From Oceanithermus desulfurans (GTDB lineage: Bacteria; Deinococcota; Deinococci; Deinococcales; Marinithermaceae), in assembly GCF_014201675.1 (NCBI RefSeq), contig NZ_JACHEZ010000011.1, positions 1 through 59,191 on the forward strand: a stretch of DNA of 59,191 nt. The letters are read 5' to 3'. Position numbers and translations under genes: made by a program. The first letter of the stretch is position 1. Each line of letters opens with the position of its first letter. Positions 7,390-14,800 of the stretch are shown in pieces. A model generated the notes under the pieces. It saw nothing but the letters and a program-made list of their open reading frames with translations. It was not told the DNA's origin and ran no database searches.

Positions 7390-8495
7390 AGGCCGCCCTG
7401 GCGTGGGCTGCGCTGGCCTCAGTAGCTGTGGCGGGGACCGACCTCCTGCCCCTGACCTTCTTTCACATCAACGGTTCGGATCCGCGCAGCCGCGACCCGG
7501 GGTACGTTTCTTGTCTGGTGGGTGCGGACGGCTCGGCGGTGGAACCTTTCTCGAGCTCGCGCACCGCGTTGCTTCTTACCCCGGTCTGGGCTCTAGCGGA
7601 AGCGCCCGATGATGCTGCGGAAACACTGCGCTTTCTGGACCGCATTGTCGCAGTGGACCATGCACGGCAGTTCACCCTCGTGCTGTTCGACCCCTACCCC
7701 TTTCCCTCTTCGCCGCCGGTAAGGGAAAAGCTGGCCACGTCCTTGCGCGTTCCCCCACCCAAGATACCTACGACGCTAGGTTTGGACCGCTACGGCATCC
7801 GCGTTGCCTTTGAATGCTCGGCCTCCCAGCAGGACCGCGCCCGCGAGAAGATCGACACGGTCGGCGGAGCGTACCTGTTCGACGGGAACGTCTTGCGCTA
7901 CCGCTACCTCATACCCTCGCTTAGCCTGGACGGCCGCGGCTACCTTGACGCGCTGCGGAAGAACCTCGTGGACTTTCTATCCGGCCTCGACGTGCGGGCG
8001 TCTTTACATCCTCTATTTCTCCACGACGGTCGGGCTATCGACCTGGACGACGTGCTGCGAGGTTTGCCGGAAGGGCCGGTCGTGCTGTTCCGCATTACCG
8101 GCGACGAGGCGTATGCCGCGCAGCGTCCCCGGGTGGTGCGAAAGGGTGATGGCCCGGTAGCGCTCGAGCCGGATGGGCCAGCCGAACGCAAGGTGTACTA
8201 CATGCGCACGCTCGCCCCCCGTTTTGTTGCGTTAGGGTACCGCCTCGTCGGCGTCGTCCCCCCCGGTACCCCGGAAGAGTCGTTCGCTGCCCTGAAGAAG
8301 ACCTTTTCAGACTGGGCCTTTGTGGCCATGCCTGCGCCGGGTACGCAGTTTCACGAAATGGAAACGCTGCTCGTTCTCGACCGTGAGCACCGTGTGGTGG
8401 ATACTTTCACCGTCGTGCTGTACGAACCCAGCCACTTTCCCGTTGGGATGGACGTGGAGGAATTCTTCGACAAGTTGCGCAGCCTCGAGCCGTGA
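7362..8495 (+). CDS. Secreted protein with two thioredoxin-like halves, paralogue A1
   Basis: 377 residues, unknown family. Start ATG 7362 gives a plausible signal peptide (MQRLSAYVLKAALAWAALA, cleavage near AVAG); GTG 7383 is an alternative and neither has a clear Shine-Dalgarno, so translation is probably coupled to peptide gene 1, which it overlaps. The C-terminal half aligns by eye with the protein at 9654-10745: GYRLVGVVPPGTPEESFAAL / FSDWAFVAMPAP here against VTLVGLIPPDG / FPDWVFIQLNEP there, a pattern resembling peroxiredoxin/thioredoxin folds. The N-terminal half shows a similar strand-helix order. No CxxC or peroxidatic cysteine is present at the expected place, so a binding or chaperone role for the neighbouring peptide is more likely than catalysis. 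Confidence 0.6.
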   Translation: MQRLSAYVLKAALAWAALASVAVAGTDLLPLTFFHINGSDPRSRDPGYVSCLVGADGSAVEPFSSSRTALLLTPVWALAEAPDDAAETLRFLDRIVAVDHARQFTLVLFDPYPFPSSPPVREKLATSLRVPPPKIPTTLGLDRYGIRVAFECSASQQDRAREKIDTVGGAYLFDGNVLRYRYLIPSLSLDGRGYLDALRKNLVDFLSGLDVRASLHPLFLHDGRAIDLDDVLRGLPEGPVVLFRITGDEAYAAQRPRVVRKGDGPVALEPDGPAERKVYYMRTLAPRFVALGYRLVGVVPPGTPEESFAALKKTFSDWAFVAMPAPGTQFHEMETLLVLDREHRVVDTFTVVLYEPSHFPVGMDVEEFFDKLRSLEP

Positions 8496-8526
8496 CCACG
8501 TTCACCCCCTTTGCCAGCCATCCAAT

Positions 8527-8566
8527 AGGGAAACCCTCCTCTACATCCCGGGAAAAATTCCCTTGT
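8527..8566 (+). promoter_or_regulatory. Palindrome pair upstream of the thioredoxin-like gene, second copy of candidate operator
   Basis: AGGGAAACCCT (8527-8537) is followed by GGGAAAAATTCCC (8550-8562), centres 24 bp apart, in the same order as upstream of peptide gene 1. The 18-bp word CGGGAAAAATTCCCTTGT (8549-8566) is identical in both places. It ends 23 bp before the ATG of the gene it would control. This suggests that 7090-8495 and 8590-13707 are two transcription units under one regulator. Confidence 0.5.
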
Positions 8567-8589
8567 AATTCTCACCAGCTTGGTCCACC

Positions 8590-9333
8590 ATGAACTCAAC
8601 CATGAAGCGCGGAATTGCTTTTGCCCTAATCCTCGCCGGCCTGGCAGCCATGGCCCAGGTGGTCCCCTGGGGCCTGGATGTGGAACGGGGCAGGGCGGTG
8701 CTGGTCTTCACCTCGAACTGCGACGACGCCGCGGCCGCCGCAAAGGTGAAGGCGCGGGTGGTGCTGGTGCTGCCCGAAGGGCAACGCTGCCAAGCCGAAG
8801 GCGCCGAGGTGTTCCACGACCCCGGCGGCCTCTGGCGTGCTACCTTCTACGTTGACCGCGAGCCCACGGTGGTCGTGCTCAAGGAGGGGCAGCAAGTCGT
8901 CGCCGCCACCCAGCCGCTCACACCGGGTCTGGCGGAATCCGTCAACCAGGTTTTGCAGGACGACCGGAGCTACCCGCCCAGGTTCGCGCTGAAGATCCGC
9001 CCCGGCGACCGACTCGCAGGCGACCTGGCGGGCTACACCGGCCTGGTCGCCTTCTGGAAGGAGGGCTGCCCCTGGTGCGAGAAGGAGCGCGACGACCTCG
9101 CCCGTCTCTGCCGCGAGCTGCCGGTGCTGCTCGTGAGCAACACCCCCGGCAAGCCCGACCTGCCTGAGTGCACCCGCCGGGGGGACTGGGTGTTGTACCG
9201 CAAGTGGGGCATCCCGGGAGCCCCGACACACGTGTGGATAGAAGAGGGGGTGGTGAAGTGGACTAGCGTAGGTTTTCAGCCAGAACTTACAAAAGTGCTG
9301 AGGATCCTGAAGGACTTGAGAGGAAGGAGGTAG
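8590..9333 (+). CDS. Secreted thioredoxin-like protein with CPWC motif and degenerate first domain
   Basis: 247 residues with a signal peptide (MKRGIAFALILAGLAAMA). It appears to hold two thioredoxin folds. Domain 1 (about 30-125) has LVFTSNCDDA where CxxC would be and a cis-Pro-like EPTVVVL, so it keeps a single cysteine. Domain 2 (about 140-245) has LVAFWKEGCPWCEKE, a full active site, and GAPTHVW as cis-Pro loop. Related periplasmic proteins (TlpA/DsbE/DsbC-like) reduce or shuffle disulfides, which fits the ten-cysteine peptides on both sides. ATG 8590 or 8602 may be the start; no Shine-Dalgarno is visible. GC is about 70% up to roughly 9235 and about 50% in the last 100 bp. The stop overlaps the ribosome site of peptide gene 2. 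Confidence 0.7.
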   Translation: MNSTMKRGIAFALILAGLAAMAQVVPWGLDVERGRAVLVFTSNCDDAAAAAKVKARVVLVLPEGQRCQAEGAEVFHDPGGLWRATFYVDREPTVVVLKEGQQVVAATQPLTPGLAESVNQVLQDDRSYPPRFALKIRPGDRLAGDLAGYTGLVAFWKEGCPWCEKERDDLARLCRELPVLLVSNTPGKPDLPECTRRGDWVLYRKWGIPGAPTHVWIEEGVVKWTSVGFQPELTKVLRILKDLRGRR

Positions 9334-9337
9334 GGCC

Positions 9338-9610
9338 ATGTATGCTAAACTGAGTCTGAAAGCTCTAATCATGGCTCTTTTGCTTTTGGCTGGAACAGGA
9401 TCAATGGTTGGCACGTTTGCCGCTACTGTGCAGCCTCAGCAATATTCAGGCATAAAGAAAATGGGTTGCTGGGGAGAAGAGTGTGAGCAGTGCGGTGAAC
9501 AGATTCGGTTCTGTCGCGAGTGCGAGTACTGCCAGTTCATCATGGGATTTGTTGTGAATTGCTGGTCTCAATGGGAGTGCGGTGATTGTTTCTACGGGCA
9601 ATACTGTTAG
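9338..9610 (+). CDS. Secreted ten-cysteine peptide 2 precursor
   Basis: 90 residues, paralogue of the peptide at 7090-7389 by cysteine framework. GGAAGGAGG lies just upstream of ATG 9338. Residues 1-28 form a clear signal peptide (cleavage near TFA-A). The C-terminal 47 residues carry cysteines at 44, 49, 52, 59, 62, 65, 75, 81, 84 and 90: C-x4-C-x2-C-x6-C-x2-C-x2-C-x9-C-x5-C-x2-C-x5-C, again four CxxC pairs and a terminal Cys, with Trp and aromatic residues near them. Outside the cysteines the two peptides share little. Base composition is clearly more AT-rich than in the neighbours. The immediate upstream gene is the CPWC protein, the likely disulfide enzyme. Function unknown. Confidence 0.75.
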   Translation: MYAKLSLKALIMALLLLAGTGSMVGTFAATVQPQQYSGIKKMGCWGEECEQCGEQIRFCRECEYCQFIMGFVVNCWSQWECGDCFYGQYC

Positions 9611-9653
9611 TCGCTGAAGTCGGATACGATCGATGGGAAGGAGGCCTGGGAAA

Positions 9654-10745
9654 ATGAATAGGATAGCGAAGTATGCGGTATTTGGCTACCTTTTCACCGC
9701 AGCGCTTCAGTCACTTGCTACCGCCCTCTGGTTTACTCCGAGGCAAGACCCCCTTTGGGCCCGGCCTCCTTCCACCCTGCCCTGCGTTTACAACCTGAAC
9801 ATAGAAAAAACCGACCTTCCTAGCGAGGGGCCCGTAGCGCTGTTGGTCGTGGACTATGGCGGCTATGTACTTGGAGAAGGTTTTACCCGTAAAGTGTACG
9901 ACGACTACTTTGGAAAGCTCCACAAGCGATTCGTAGAGGTGCTGCCGGTCTACGTCTTACTGAGCGCACAAGAGCCGGTGGTGTGGGGGGGCGAAGTGGG
10001 AATCGAACCTCCGGATAGCATCAGGATTCCTTGTGGGCTCGTGGATGACCCCGAGAACGCACGCAAACACGCCTACATGCCAGGGCTCTACCTTTATCGC
10101 GAAGGGGCGTTGAAGTTTGTGTACTTTAACTTCCCGTTTATTGAAGTGGGCCGGCCGGAAATCGCCCAGCGCCTACTTGATGACGTGGAGCGGTTTACAA
10201 AAGGGTATCCGCTATCCGTCGTACCGCTGCCGCTCCTGAGCGCAGAACGCATACACCCTCCGCCAGGCGACCTGCCGCTCCCTGTGTTTTTGATGCAACT
10301 TACAGGTATGGAGTGGGCTGCTCCTCCGGGAGAGCAACCGCTCAAGCGGCCGAGGATCGTGCACGATGAACAGGGGTCCGTCGTTGATTTTCAGGAGTTC
10401 CCAAGCGGTCACCCGGGGGCGAGGGGGCGGTACCTAATAGAAAAGATAAGCCCGTTTCTTGCAAAAGCCGGTGTAACGCTCGTGGGCCTGATTCCTCCGG
10501 ATGGGCTCGTAAGCGAAGCCGCGGTCGATACGCTCAAGAAAATGCGACTGGCCTTCCCAGATTGGGTCTTCATTCAGTTAAACGAGCCAGCACAGGTGAT
10601 CCGTTTTCGTGAGGCGGCGATCAGACCCTGCCTCATCCTCAAGAGCGGTACGGTACACTGCTTTGGATTTTTCGCAACCCAACCACAGCGAGGTAACTAC
10701 TTTCCCATTGAGCTGTTCCCAACTATGCTGGAGGAAGGCGAATAG
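9654..10745 (+). CDS. Secreted or membrane-anchored protein, paralogue A2
   Basis: 363 residues, unknown family. AAGGAGG at 9638-9644 fixes ATG 9654 as the start; an in-frame ATG at 9633 lies before this site. An N-terminal hydrophobic segment (residues 5-27) would be a signal peptide or anchor. The C-terminal half is related to the A1 protein: LVGLIPPDG, AFPDWVFIQLNEP and RPCLILKSGTVHC match LVGVVPPGT, FSDWAFVAMPAP and TLLVLDREHRVVD. The N-terminal half shows the strand pattern VALLVVDYGG ... PGLYLYREGALKFVYF, again like a thioredoxin fold without CxxC. Each A protein follows one ten-cysteine peptide gene, so the pair seems to be a duplicated cassette. GC is about 50-58% in sampled lines, below its flanks. 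Seven nt separate it from the permease gene. Confidence 0.6.
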   Translation: MNRIAKYAVFGYLFTAALQSLATALWFTPRQDPLWARPPSTLPCVYNLNIEKTDLPSEGPVALLVVDYGGYVLGEGFTRKVYDDYFGKLHKRFVEVLPVYVLLSAQEPVVWGGEVGIEPPDSIRIPCGLVDDPENARKHAYMPGLYLYREGALKFVYFNFPFIEVGRPEIAQRLLDDVERFTKGYPLSVVPLPLLSAERIHPPPGDLPLPVFLMQLTGMEWAAPPGEQPLKRPRIVHDEQGSVVDFQEFPSGHPGARGRYLIEKISPFLAKAGVTLVGLIPPDGLVSEAAVDTLKKMRLAFPDWVFIQLNEPAQVIRFREAAIRPCLILKSGTVHCFGFFATQPQRGNYFPIELFPTMLEEGE

Positions 10746-10751
10746 GAGGAA

Positions 10752-13001
10752 ATGAGCACCACGGTTCGCTTGCTCCGCGCGGCGGTCACGCTTGCCGCGA
10801 CTGCTCTGGCAGCCGCTTTGCTCCTTCTTGGGCTGTCCGCCTACCAGCACGCTCAGTCCGAACTAGAAAGCTTGATGCGCGTGGTGGGCAGAGACGTACT
10901 GATGCTGGAGCGCGACTGGTCCCAGCGAGGCGTGATTGTAACCCCGGACTTCGTGGATGCGCTGCGTGCGTTCGCTACGGAGCTGGATGGGTTCGAAGCG
11001 CTCGCGCTCCGCGCTTCTGGGGGGCGGTCACCCAACCGGTTCGACTATTACCACGCCTCCGTCACCCCCGAGTACTTTCCCGTGCGCCACTATCCTTTGG
11101 CCAAGGGCCGTCTTTTTGCGCCAGGAAGCTGTGAGGCCGTAGCGGGGTACGATCATGCTGATTTGCTGGGCCGGCGGATCAAGGTCCGTGGGGTTGAGGT
11201 TCATGTGGTTGGCGTGTTGGAACCCGTGTCGCGGCGCGGTGGCCCTGATCGCTACGTAGACGGAACCGTCTTCGTCCCTTACGACCTCAAAGGGCCGACG
11301 GTGCCTATGGAGGTTTACATCAAATTTTCGAGCGAGCGAGCGCTAGAGGCTGCTTGGCCACAGATCGTGCGATGGTTGGAGGCAGGCGGTTATCCCTATG
11401 TCACCCGACCACTCGCAGACCTTTTTGGAGTAGAACTCCGCAGACAACTGCGAGAAGTTCTCGGTGGAGCGCTCCTCTGGGGGCTTCTTGCGGCGCTGCT
11501 GACAGCAGGAGTAAACCTTTCCGCTTATAGCCTTGCAAGGGCCCTTGAGCAAATCCGTGCGTTGGGTATTCGACGAGCTGTTGGGGCTACTGCCCGCGAC
11601 CTGCTGCACGAGACGACCTACAGCTCGCTTGCCTGGGCCCTTGCTGGATACACACTGGGTGTGGGCTTGGGCTTTGGGCTGGCAGGTTGGTTCATGCGTG
11701 AAACCGGTTTGCAAGCCACGCCGACATTGTCCAGCGTTGTTTTTGTGGGATTAGGTATCGGGGCGCTGGCTGTAGTTTCCGCTTATCCTGCCGCGCGCTG
11801 GTCGGCGTCACAACCCCCGGCGGGTGCCGTGAGGGGTATCGCTTCAAGCCTGCCGCAACGGCGTCAGGCGCTCGCTTTCGTAGGGTTGGTGTTGGGCCTC
11901 GCGGCCTACGGTGCGCAGCTTGGGATCACGAGCTCCGCGGAAGAACATGCGCGCAGAGTGGTGGGCGACCTGTCGAGCTCGACCGCAATCTACTCCTCGT
12001 TCCTCTACCTGCGGCAGCAATCGCTAACGGATCCGAGAGGGGCGGTTCCACTGAACTACAATGACTACCTTGCTCTGCGTACGTCCGAACTCGCACGCGG
12101 GATACGGCGGTCCGCCTTCGTCGAAAACTACCGAATAGAGTTGACCGGCCCTGAAGGAAAGGTGGAAACCTACTTGCGTGCTTACGAAGGCCCCTACCCT
12201 GTACTGGGCGGCGCGCGTCCTTTCCTGGGCCGCTGGCCCCTTCCAGGTGAAGGCGAATTGGCTCTAGGCCGGCGGTTGGCTGAGCGCCTGTACGGACGTC
12301 CCAAGGAGGCGCTTAGCCAAGAGCTCTCCGCATTCGGACGCAGATGGATGGTCGTGGGGGTATTCGCAGGAGCTGCGCGACCAGCACCCGGCAATGCTGC
12401 TGATGACCAAGCCCTCCTTCCGCGGGCGGATCTGAAGCGAACGCTGCCGGGAGCACGGGCGGAAATTCTGGTCGAAAAAAAGCCTGGTGCAAGCGAGCAA
12501 GTCTTCACCGAGATTGGGCAGTTCCTGACCGCACGCCACCTCGATTTCGGATTGCACCCGGTACAACCTTTGCGCCGAAACGACCTAGTCCCTGAGCTGC
12601 GATCCGTACTCATGCGTTTGGCTGCTGCTTACCGACTGCTGGCCTTCACCATTCTTGTTCTCGCTGGGGCAGGGTTGATGGCTCAAACCCTGGTGAGTGT
12701 ACAGCGTCGTATGCGTGAGTTAGGTATCCGCCGAGCAACGGGAGCCACGAAGACGCAGATGTTCCTAGAGCTGCTCGCTCCTTTGGGCATTGGTGCGATG
12801 CTGGCAGGATTGTTGGGCGCTTTGCTAGGACTTGGGGCGGCGTATGCGGTCGTTAGGCTCCACGAGGCCACCTGGAGCCTGCCCTGGGCGCAGCTGCTGC
12901 TCGCCCCTATGGCCGCGCCGCTGCTCTCCGCCCTGGCCGCCGCCCTCCCCGCCTGGCAGGCCGTGTCCGTTCCCCCCGCGGAGGCGATGCGGTCGGAGTG
13001 A
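10752..13001 (+). CDS. MacB/FtsX-type ABC transporter permease (duplicated)
   Basis: 749 residues; AGGAGGA precedes ATG 10752. The order is one N-terminal membrane helix (about 9-27), an extracytoplasmic MacB core-like domain, an FtsX domain with three helices containing LGIRRAVGAT, then a second helix, second extracytoplasmic domain and second FtsX domain containing LGIRRATGAT. That gives eight helices, as in full-length two-repeat FtsX-like permeases, which do not import but extract or export lipids, peptides or antibiotics with a LolD-type ATPase. The ATPase gene follows 19 bp later. Related permeases accompany lactococcin 972-type bacteriocins as export or immunity proteins, which suits this context but is only analogy. 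GC jumps from about 60% to 70% near 12840, about 160 bp before the stop. Confidence 0.85.
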   Translation: MSTTVRLLRAAVTLAATALAAALLLLGLSAYQHAQSELESLMRVVGRDVLMLERDWSQRGVIVTPDFVDALRAFATELDGFEALALRASGGRSPNRFDYYHASVTPEYFPVRHYPLAKGRLFAPGSCEAVAGYDHADLLGRRIKVRGVEVHVVGVLEPVSRRGGPDRYVDGTVFVPYDLKGPTVPMEVYIKFSSERALEAAWPQIVRWLEAGGYPYVTRPLADLFGVELRRQLREVLGGALLWGLLAALLTAGVNLSAYSLARALEQIRALGIRRAVGATARDLLHETTYSSLAWALAGYTLGVGLGFGLAGWFMRETGLQATPTLSSVVFVGLGIGALAVVSAYPAARWSASQPPAGAVRGIASSLPQRRQALAFVGLVLGLAAYGAQLGITSSAEEHARRVVGDLSSSTAIYSSFLYLRQQSLTDPRGAVPLNYNDYLALRTSELARGIRRSAFVENYRIELTGPEGKVETYLRAYEGPYPVLGGARPFLGRWPLPGEGELALGRRLAERLYGRPKEALSQELSAFGRRWMVVGVFAGAARPAPGNAADDQALLPRADLKRTLPGARAEILVEKKPGASEQVFTEIGQFLTARHLDFGLHPVQPLRRNDLVPELRSVLMRLAAAYRLLAFTILVLAGAGLMAQTLVSVQRRMRELGIRRATGATKTQMFLELLAPLGIGAMLAGLLGALLGLGAAYAVVRLHEATWSLPWAQLLLAPMAAPLLSALAAALPAWQAVSVPPAEAMRSE

Positions 13002-13020
13002 GGAGGTAGAGGAGGACCGT

Positions 13021-13707
13021 GTGATCGAACTCGCGAACGTCACCAAGGTTTACCGCAAGGGGAGGGTCGAGGTGCCCGCGCTCAGGGGTGTGGACCTGCG
13101 CATCGCCGAGGGGGAGCACGTGGCGCTGATGGGGCCTTCGGGCGCGGGCAAGAGCACCCTGCTCTACCTGATGGGGCTGATGGAGGAGCCGACCACGGGC
13201 AGGGTGACGCTCTTCGGCGAAGACGTCACCAACCTGAGCGACACCGCCCGCTCGCGCCTGCGCGGCCGCACGATCGGCTTCGTCTTCCAGGCGTTCAACC
13301 TGATTCCCCAGCTCGTGGCCTGGCAGAACGTCGCCCTGCCGCTCAGGTACCAGGGCGTGCCCCGACGGCAGCAAAAGGAACGGGCGCTCGCCATGCTGGA
13401 GCGGGTGGGGCTCGCCGACCGCTCCGAACACTACCCCGCCGAGCTGTCGGGGGGCGAGGAGCAGCGGGTGGCCATCGCCCGCGCCCTGGTCATCGAACCG
13501 CGGCTGATCCTGGCCGACGAGCCCACGGGCAATCTGGACACCCGCACCGGCCGGGCCGTCCTTGGGCTTTTGGAATCCGCCGTGGCGGACGGCCCCACGC
13601 TGCTGATCGTCACCCACGACCAGGAGGTCGCCGCTCGCGCCGGGCGGGTGGTGCGGGTGGTGGACGGTCAGGTGCTGGACGGCTCGCCTTCGGGTCCGCC
13701 GAAGTAG
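13021..13707 (+). CDS. MacB/LolD-type ABC transporter ATPase
   Basis: 228 residues starting at GTG 13021, with AGGAGG just upstream. All ATPase motifs are present: Walker [11 protein letters not shown]-loop [10 protein letters not shown], signature [15 protein letters not shown], Walker [13 protein letters not shown] and the switch His in IVTHD. The sequence after the Q-loop and the PTGNLD motif are typical of the MacB/LolD/FtsE export branch. It pairs with the FtsX-type permease directly upstream. Codon usage is native-like (about 70% GC), unlike the permease. Its 3' end overlaps the convergent LuxR-type gene by 40 bp. Confidence 0.9.
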   Translation: MIELANVTKVYRKGRVEVPALRGVDLRIAEGEHVALMGPSGAGKSTLLYLMGLMEEPTTGRVTLFGEDVTNLSDTARSRLRGRTIGFVFQAFNLIPQLVAWQNVALPLRYQGVPRRQQKERALAMLERVGLADRSEHYPAELSGGEEQRVAIARALVIEPRLILADEPTGNLDTRTGRAVLGLLESAVADGPTLLIVTHDQEVAARAGRVVRVVDGQVLDGSPSGPPK

Positions 13708-14186
13708 GCGCGCAGCAGCTGGCCGTGGGTTTTCACGCCCAACTTTTCCTTGACGACCGCGAGCCGGTTGGCCGCGGTCTTCTTTTTGAGCCCGAGCCGC
13801 TCCGCCGCGGCCTCGAGCGCGTCTTCCTGCAGGTAAGTCTTCAGCAGCCGCCGCTCGGCACGGGTGAGGGGCAGCCGGCCCAGCGGCGGACCGTGGTAGA
13901 CCGCAGCCCCTACGGGTTCCTCCGGAAGGCTGCGAACGATGCGGGCGAGCTGGTCCGCGCTGCGGCAGCCCGCCACCAGCGCACGGGGATCTTGTTCCAG
14001 CAGGTCGGCGAGGTAGAGGGGCGAGGTGGAGGTGGTGACGGCCACCCAGCCCGCGAGGTCCTGGTTGAGCAGGCTGCCAAGCGGTACGTCGACGATCAAC
14101 CCCAGCGCCAGCTCACCCAGAACGCGGTTCAGGGCATCGGCGATCAGGGGATCGAGGCAGGAAGCCCCTCCTGCTGACGGGTTCAT
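13668..14186 (-). CDS. LuxR-type helix-turn-helix regulator
   Basis: 172 residues. The C-terminal 60 residues (GRLPLTRAERRLLKTYL ... AAAERLGLKKKTAANRLAVVKEKLGV) fit the GerE/LuxR DNA-binding domain: LTRAE at its start, then scaffold and recognition helices. The N-terminal 105 residues resemble no receiver or PAS domain I recognise; a cysteine-containing SCLDPLIADAL segment leads into a mixed fold. Start ATG 14186 follows a TATAAT by nine nt; the frame is open far upstream but without support. It converges on, and overlaps by 40 bp, the ABC ATPase gene, so it may control the peptide locus, but only proximity says so. Confidence 0.7.
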   Translation of the reverse strand: MNPSAGGASCLDPLIADALNRVLGELALGLIVDVPLGSLLNQDLAGWVAVTTSTSPLYLADLLEQDPRALVAGCRSADQLARIVRSLPEEPVGAAVYHGPPLGRLPLTRAERRLLKTYLQEDALEAAAERLGLKKKTAANRLAVVKEKLGVKTHGQLLRAYFGGPEGEPSST

Positions 14187-14195
14187 CTTGAATAC

Positions 14196-14201
14196 ATTAT
14201 A
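14196..14201 (-). promoter_or_regulatory. -10 box of the LuxR-type gene
   Basis: Consensus TATAAT on the minus strand, nine nt before the ATG at 14186, so the transcript would have almost no leader. A possible -35 (TTGGGT) lies 19 nt upstream. Confidence 0.5.
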
Positions 14202-14302
14202 AAACAGACCCCTGGACCGGACCCAAGACACGACCGCCGGTTCGCGGAGGCCCGTGCCGCGAGCGCTACTCGTAATAACCCATGCGACCTCAAGCCCTGC
14301 CG

Positions 14303-14308
14303 TAGAAT
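14303..14308 (+). promoter_or_regulatory. -10 box for leaderless transcript of the 14316 gene
   Basis: TAGAAT ends seven nt before ATG 14316, placing the transcription start at or next to the start codon. The other in-frame ATG (14307) overlaps the box, which favours 14316. Confidence 0.4.
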
Positions 14309-14315
14309 GACAGCA

Positions 14316-14759
14316 ATGAAACGCCTGATCGTGTTCGTATTCGTCGCCGTGCTGACCGGGGGCCTGCCAGCTGCGGCCCAGACCCTGGTGGAGGTTCAGC
14401 TCGTCACCGCCACCGCGCTCAAGCTGGACAGCCAGATCCGCCTGCCCAGTGGATCGTACCGGGCCGTGGGCCAGGGGGTGGAACGGCTGGTGGCCAAGGT
14501 GCGCGGCCTCGAGGGGTACGGCCGCTGGGAGGCCTACACGGCCAAGGGGATCGCCCGCAACCTGCGGAACGCCTACGTGCACCAGGTGGCCAACGCCTTC
14601 GCGGTGGCCGGTTACCTACTGTCCGAGCAGAAGTCCTTTCAGGCGGGCCAGGAACGGCACACCCGCTACCTCTTCGAGTCCATGGACGGCAAGCGCGCCC
14701 TGCTTTACGTGATCGAAGCCCCCGACGCGCTGGTCTGGCTGGTGGGGTGGTCCAACTGA
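14316..14759 (+). CDS. Small secreted protein of unknown function
   Basis: 147 residues with a Sec signal peptide (MKRLIVFVFVAVLTGGLPAAAQ). The mature part, about 125 residues, is mixed alpha/beta with segments GSYRAVGQGVERLVAKV and NAYVHQVANAFAVAGYLLSE, and no cysteine, lipobox or metal motif. I do not recognise the family. It is divergent from the LuxR-type gene (129 bp between starts) and lies 41 bp before hemC, without an obvious functional link to either. GC and codon use look native. Confidence 0.6.
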   Translation: MKRLIVFVFVAVLTGGLPAAAQTLVEVQLVTATALKLDSQIRLPSGSYRAVGQGVERLVAKVRGLEGYGRWEAYTAKGIARNLRNAYVHQVANAFAVAGYLLSEQKSFQAGQERHTRYLFESMDGKRALLYVIEAPDALVWLVGWSN

Positions 14760-14785
14760 CCTTTGCGCGCCGGCGGTGCGGCCAT

Positions 14786-14791
14786 TAAGAT
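14786..14791 (+). promoter_or_regulatory. -10 box of hemC
   Basis: TAAGAT ends nine nt before ATG 14801; a near-leaderless transcript is expected. Confidence 0.35.
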
Positions 14792-14800
14792 GGGGTGCGT

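Noticed and set aside
9338-9610. Peptide 2 as a ferredoxin or rubredoxin
   Set aside because: CxxC pairs suggest metal binding, but the signal peptide, ten cysteines and C-terminal Cys do not fit the spacing of known ferredoxins or rubredoxins; metal binding stays only as an alternative.
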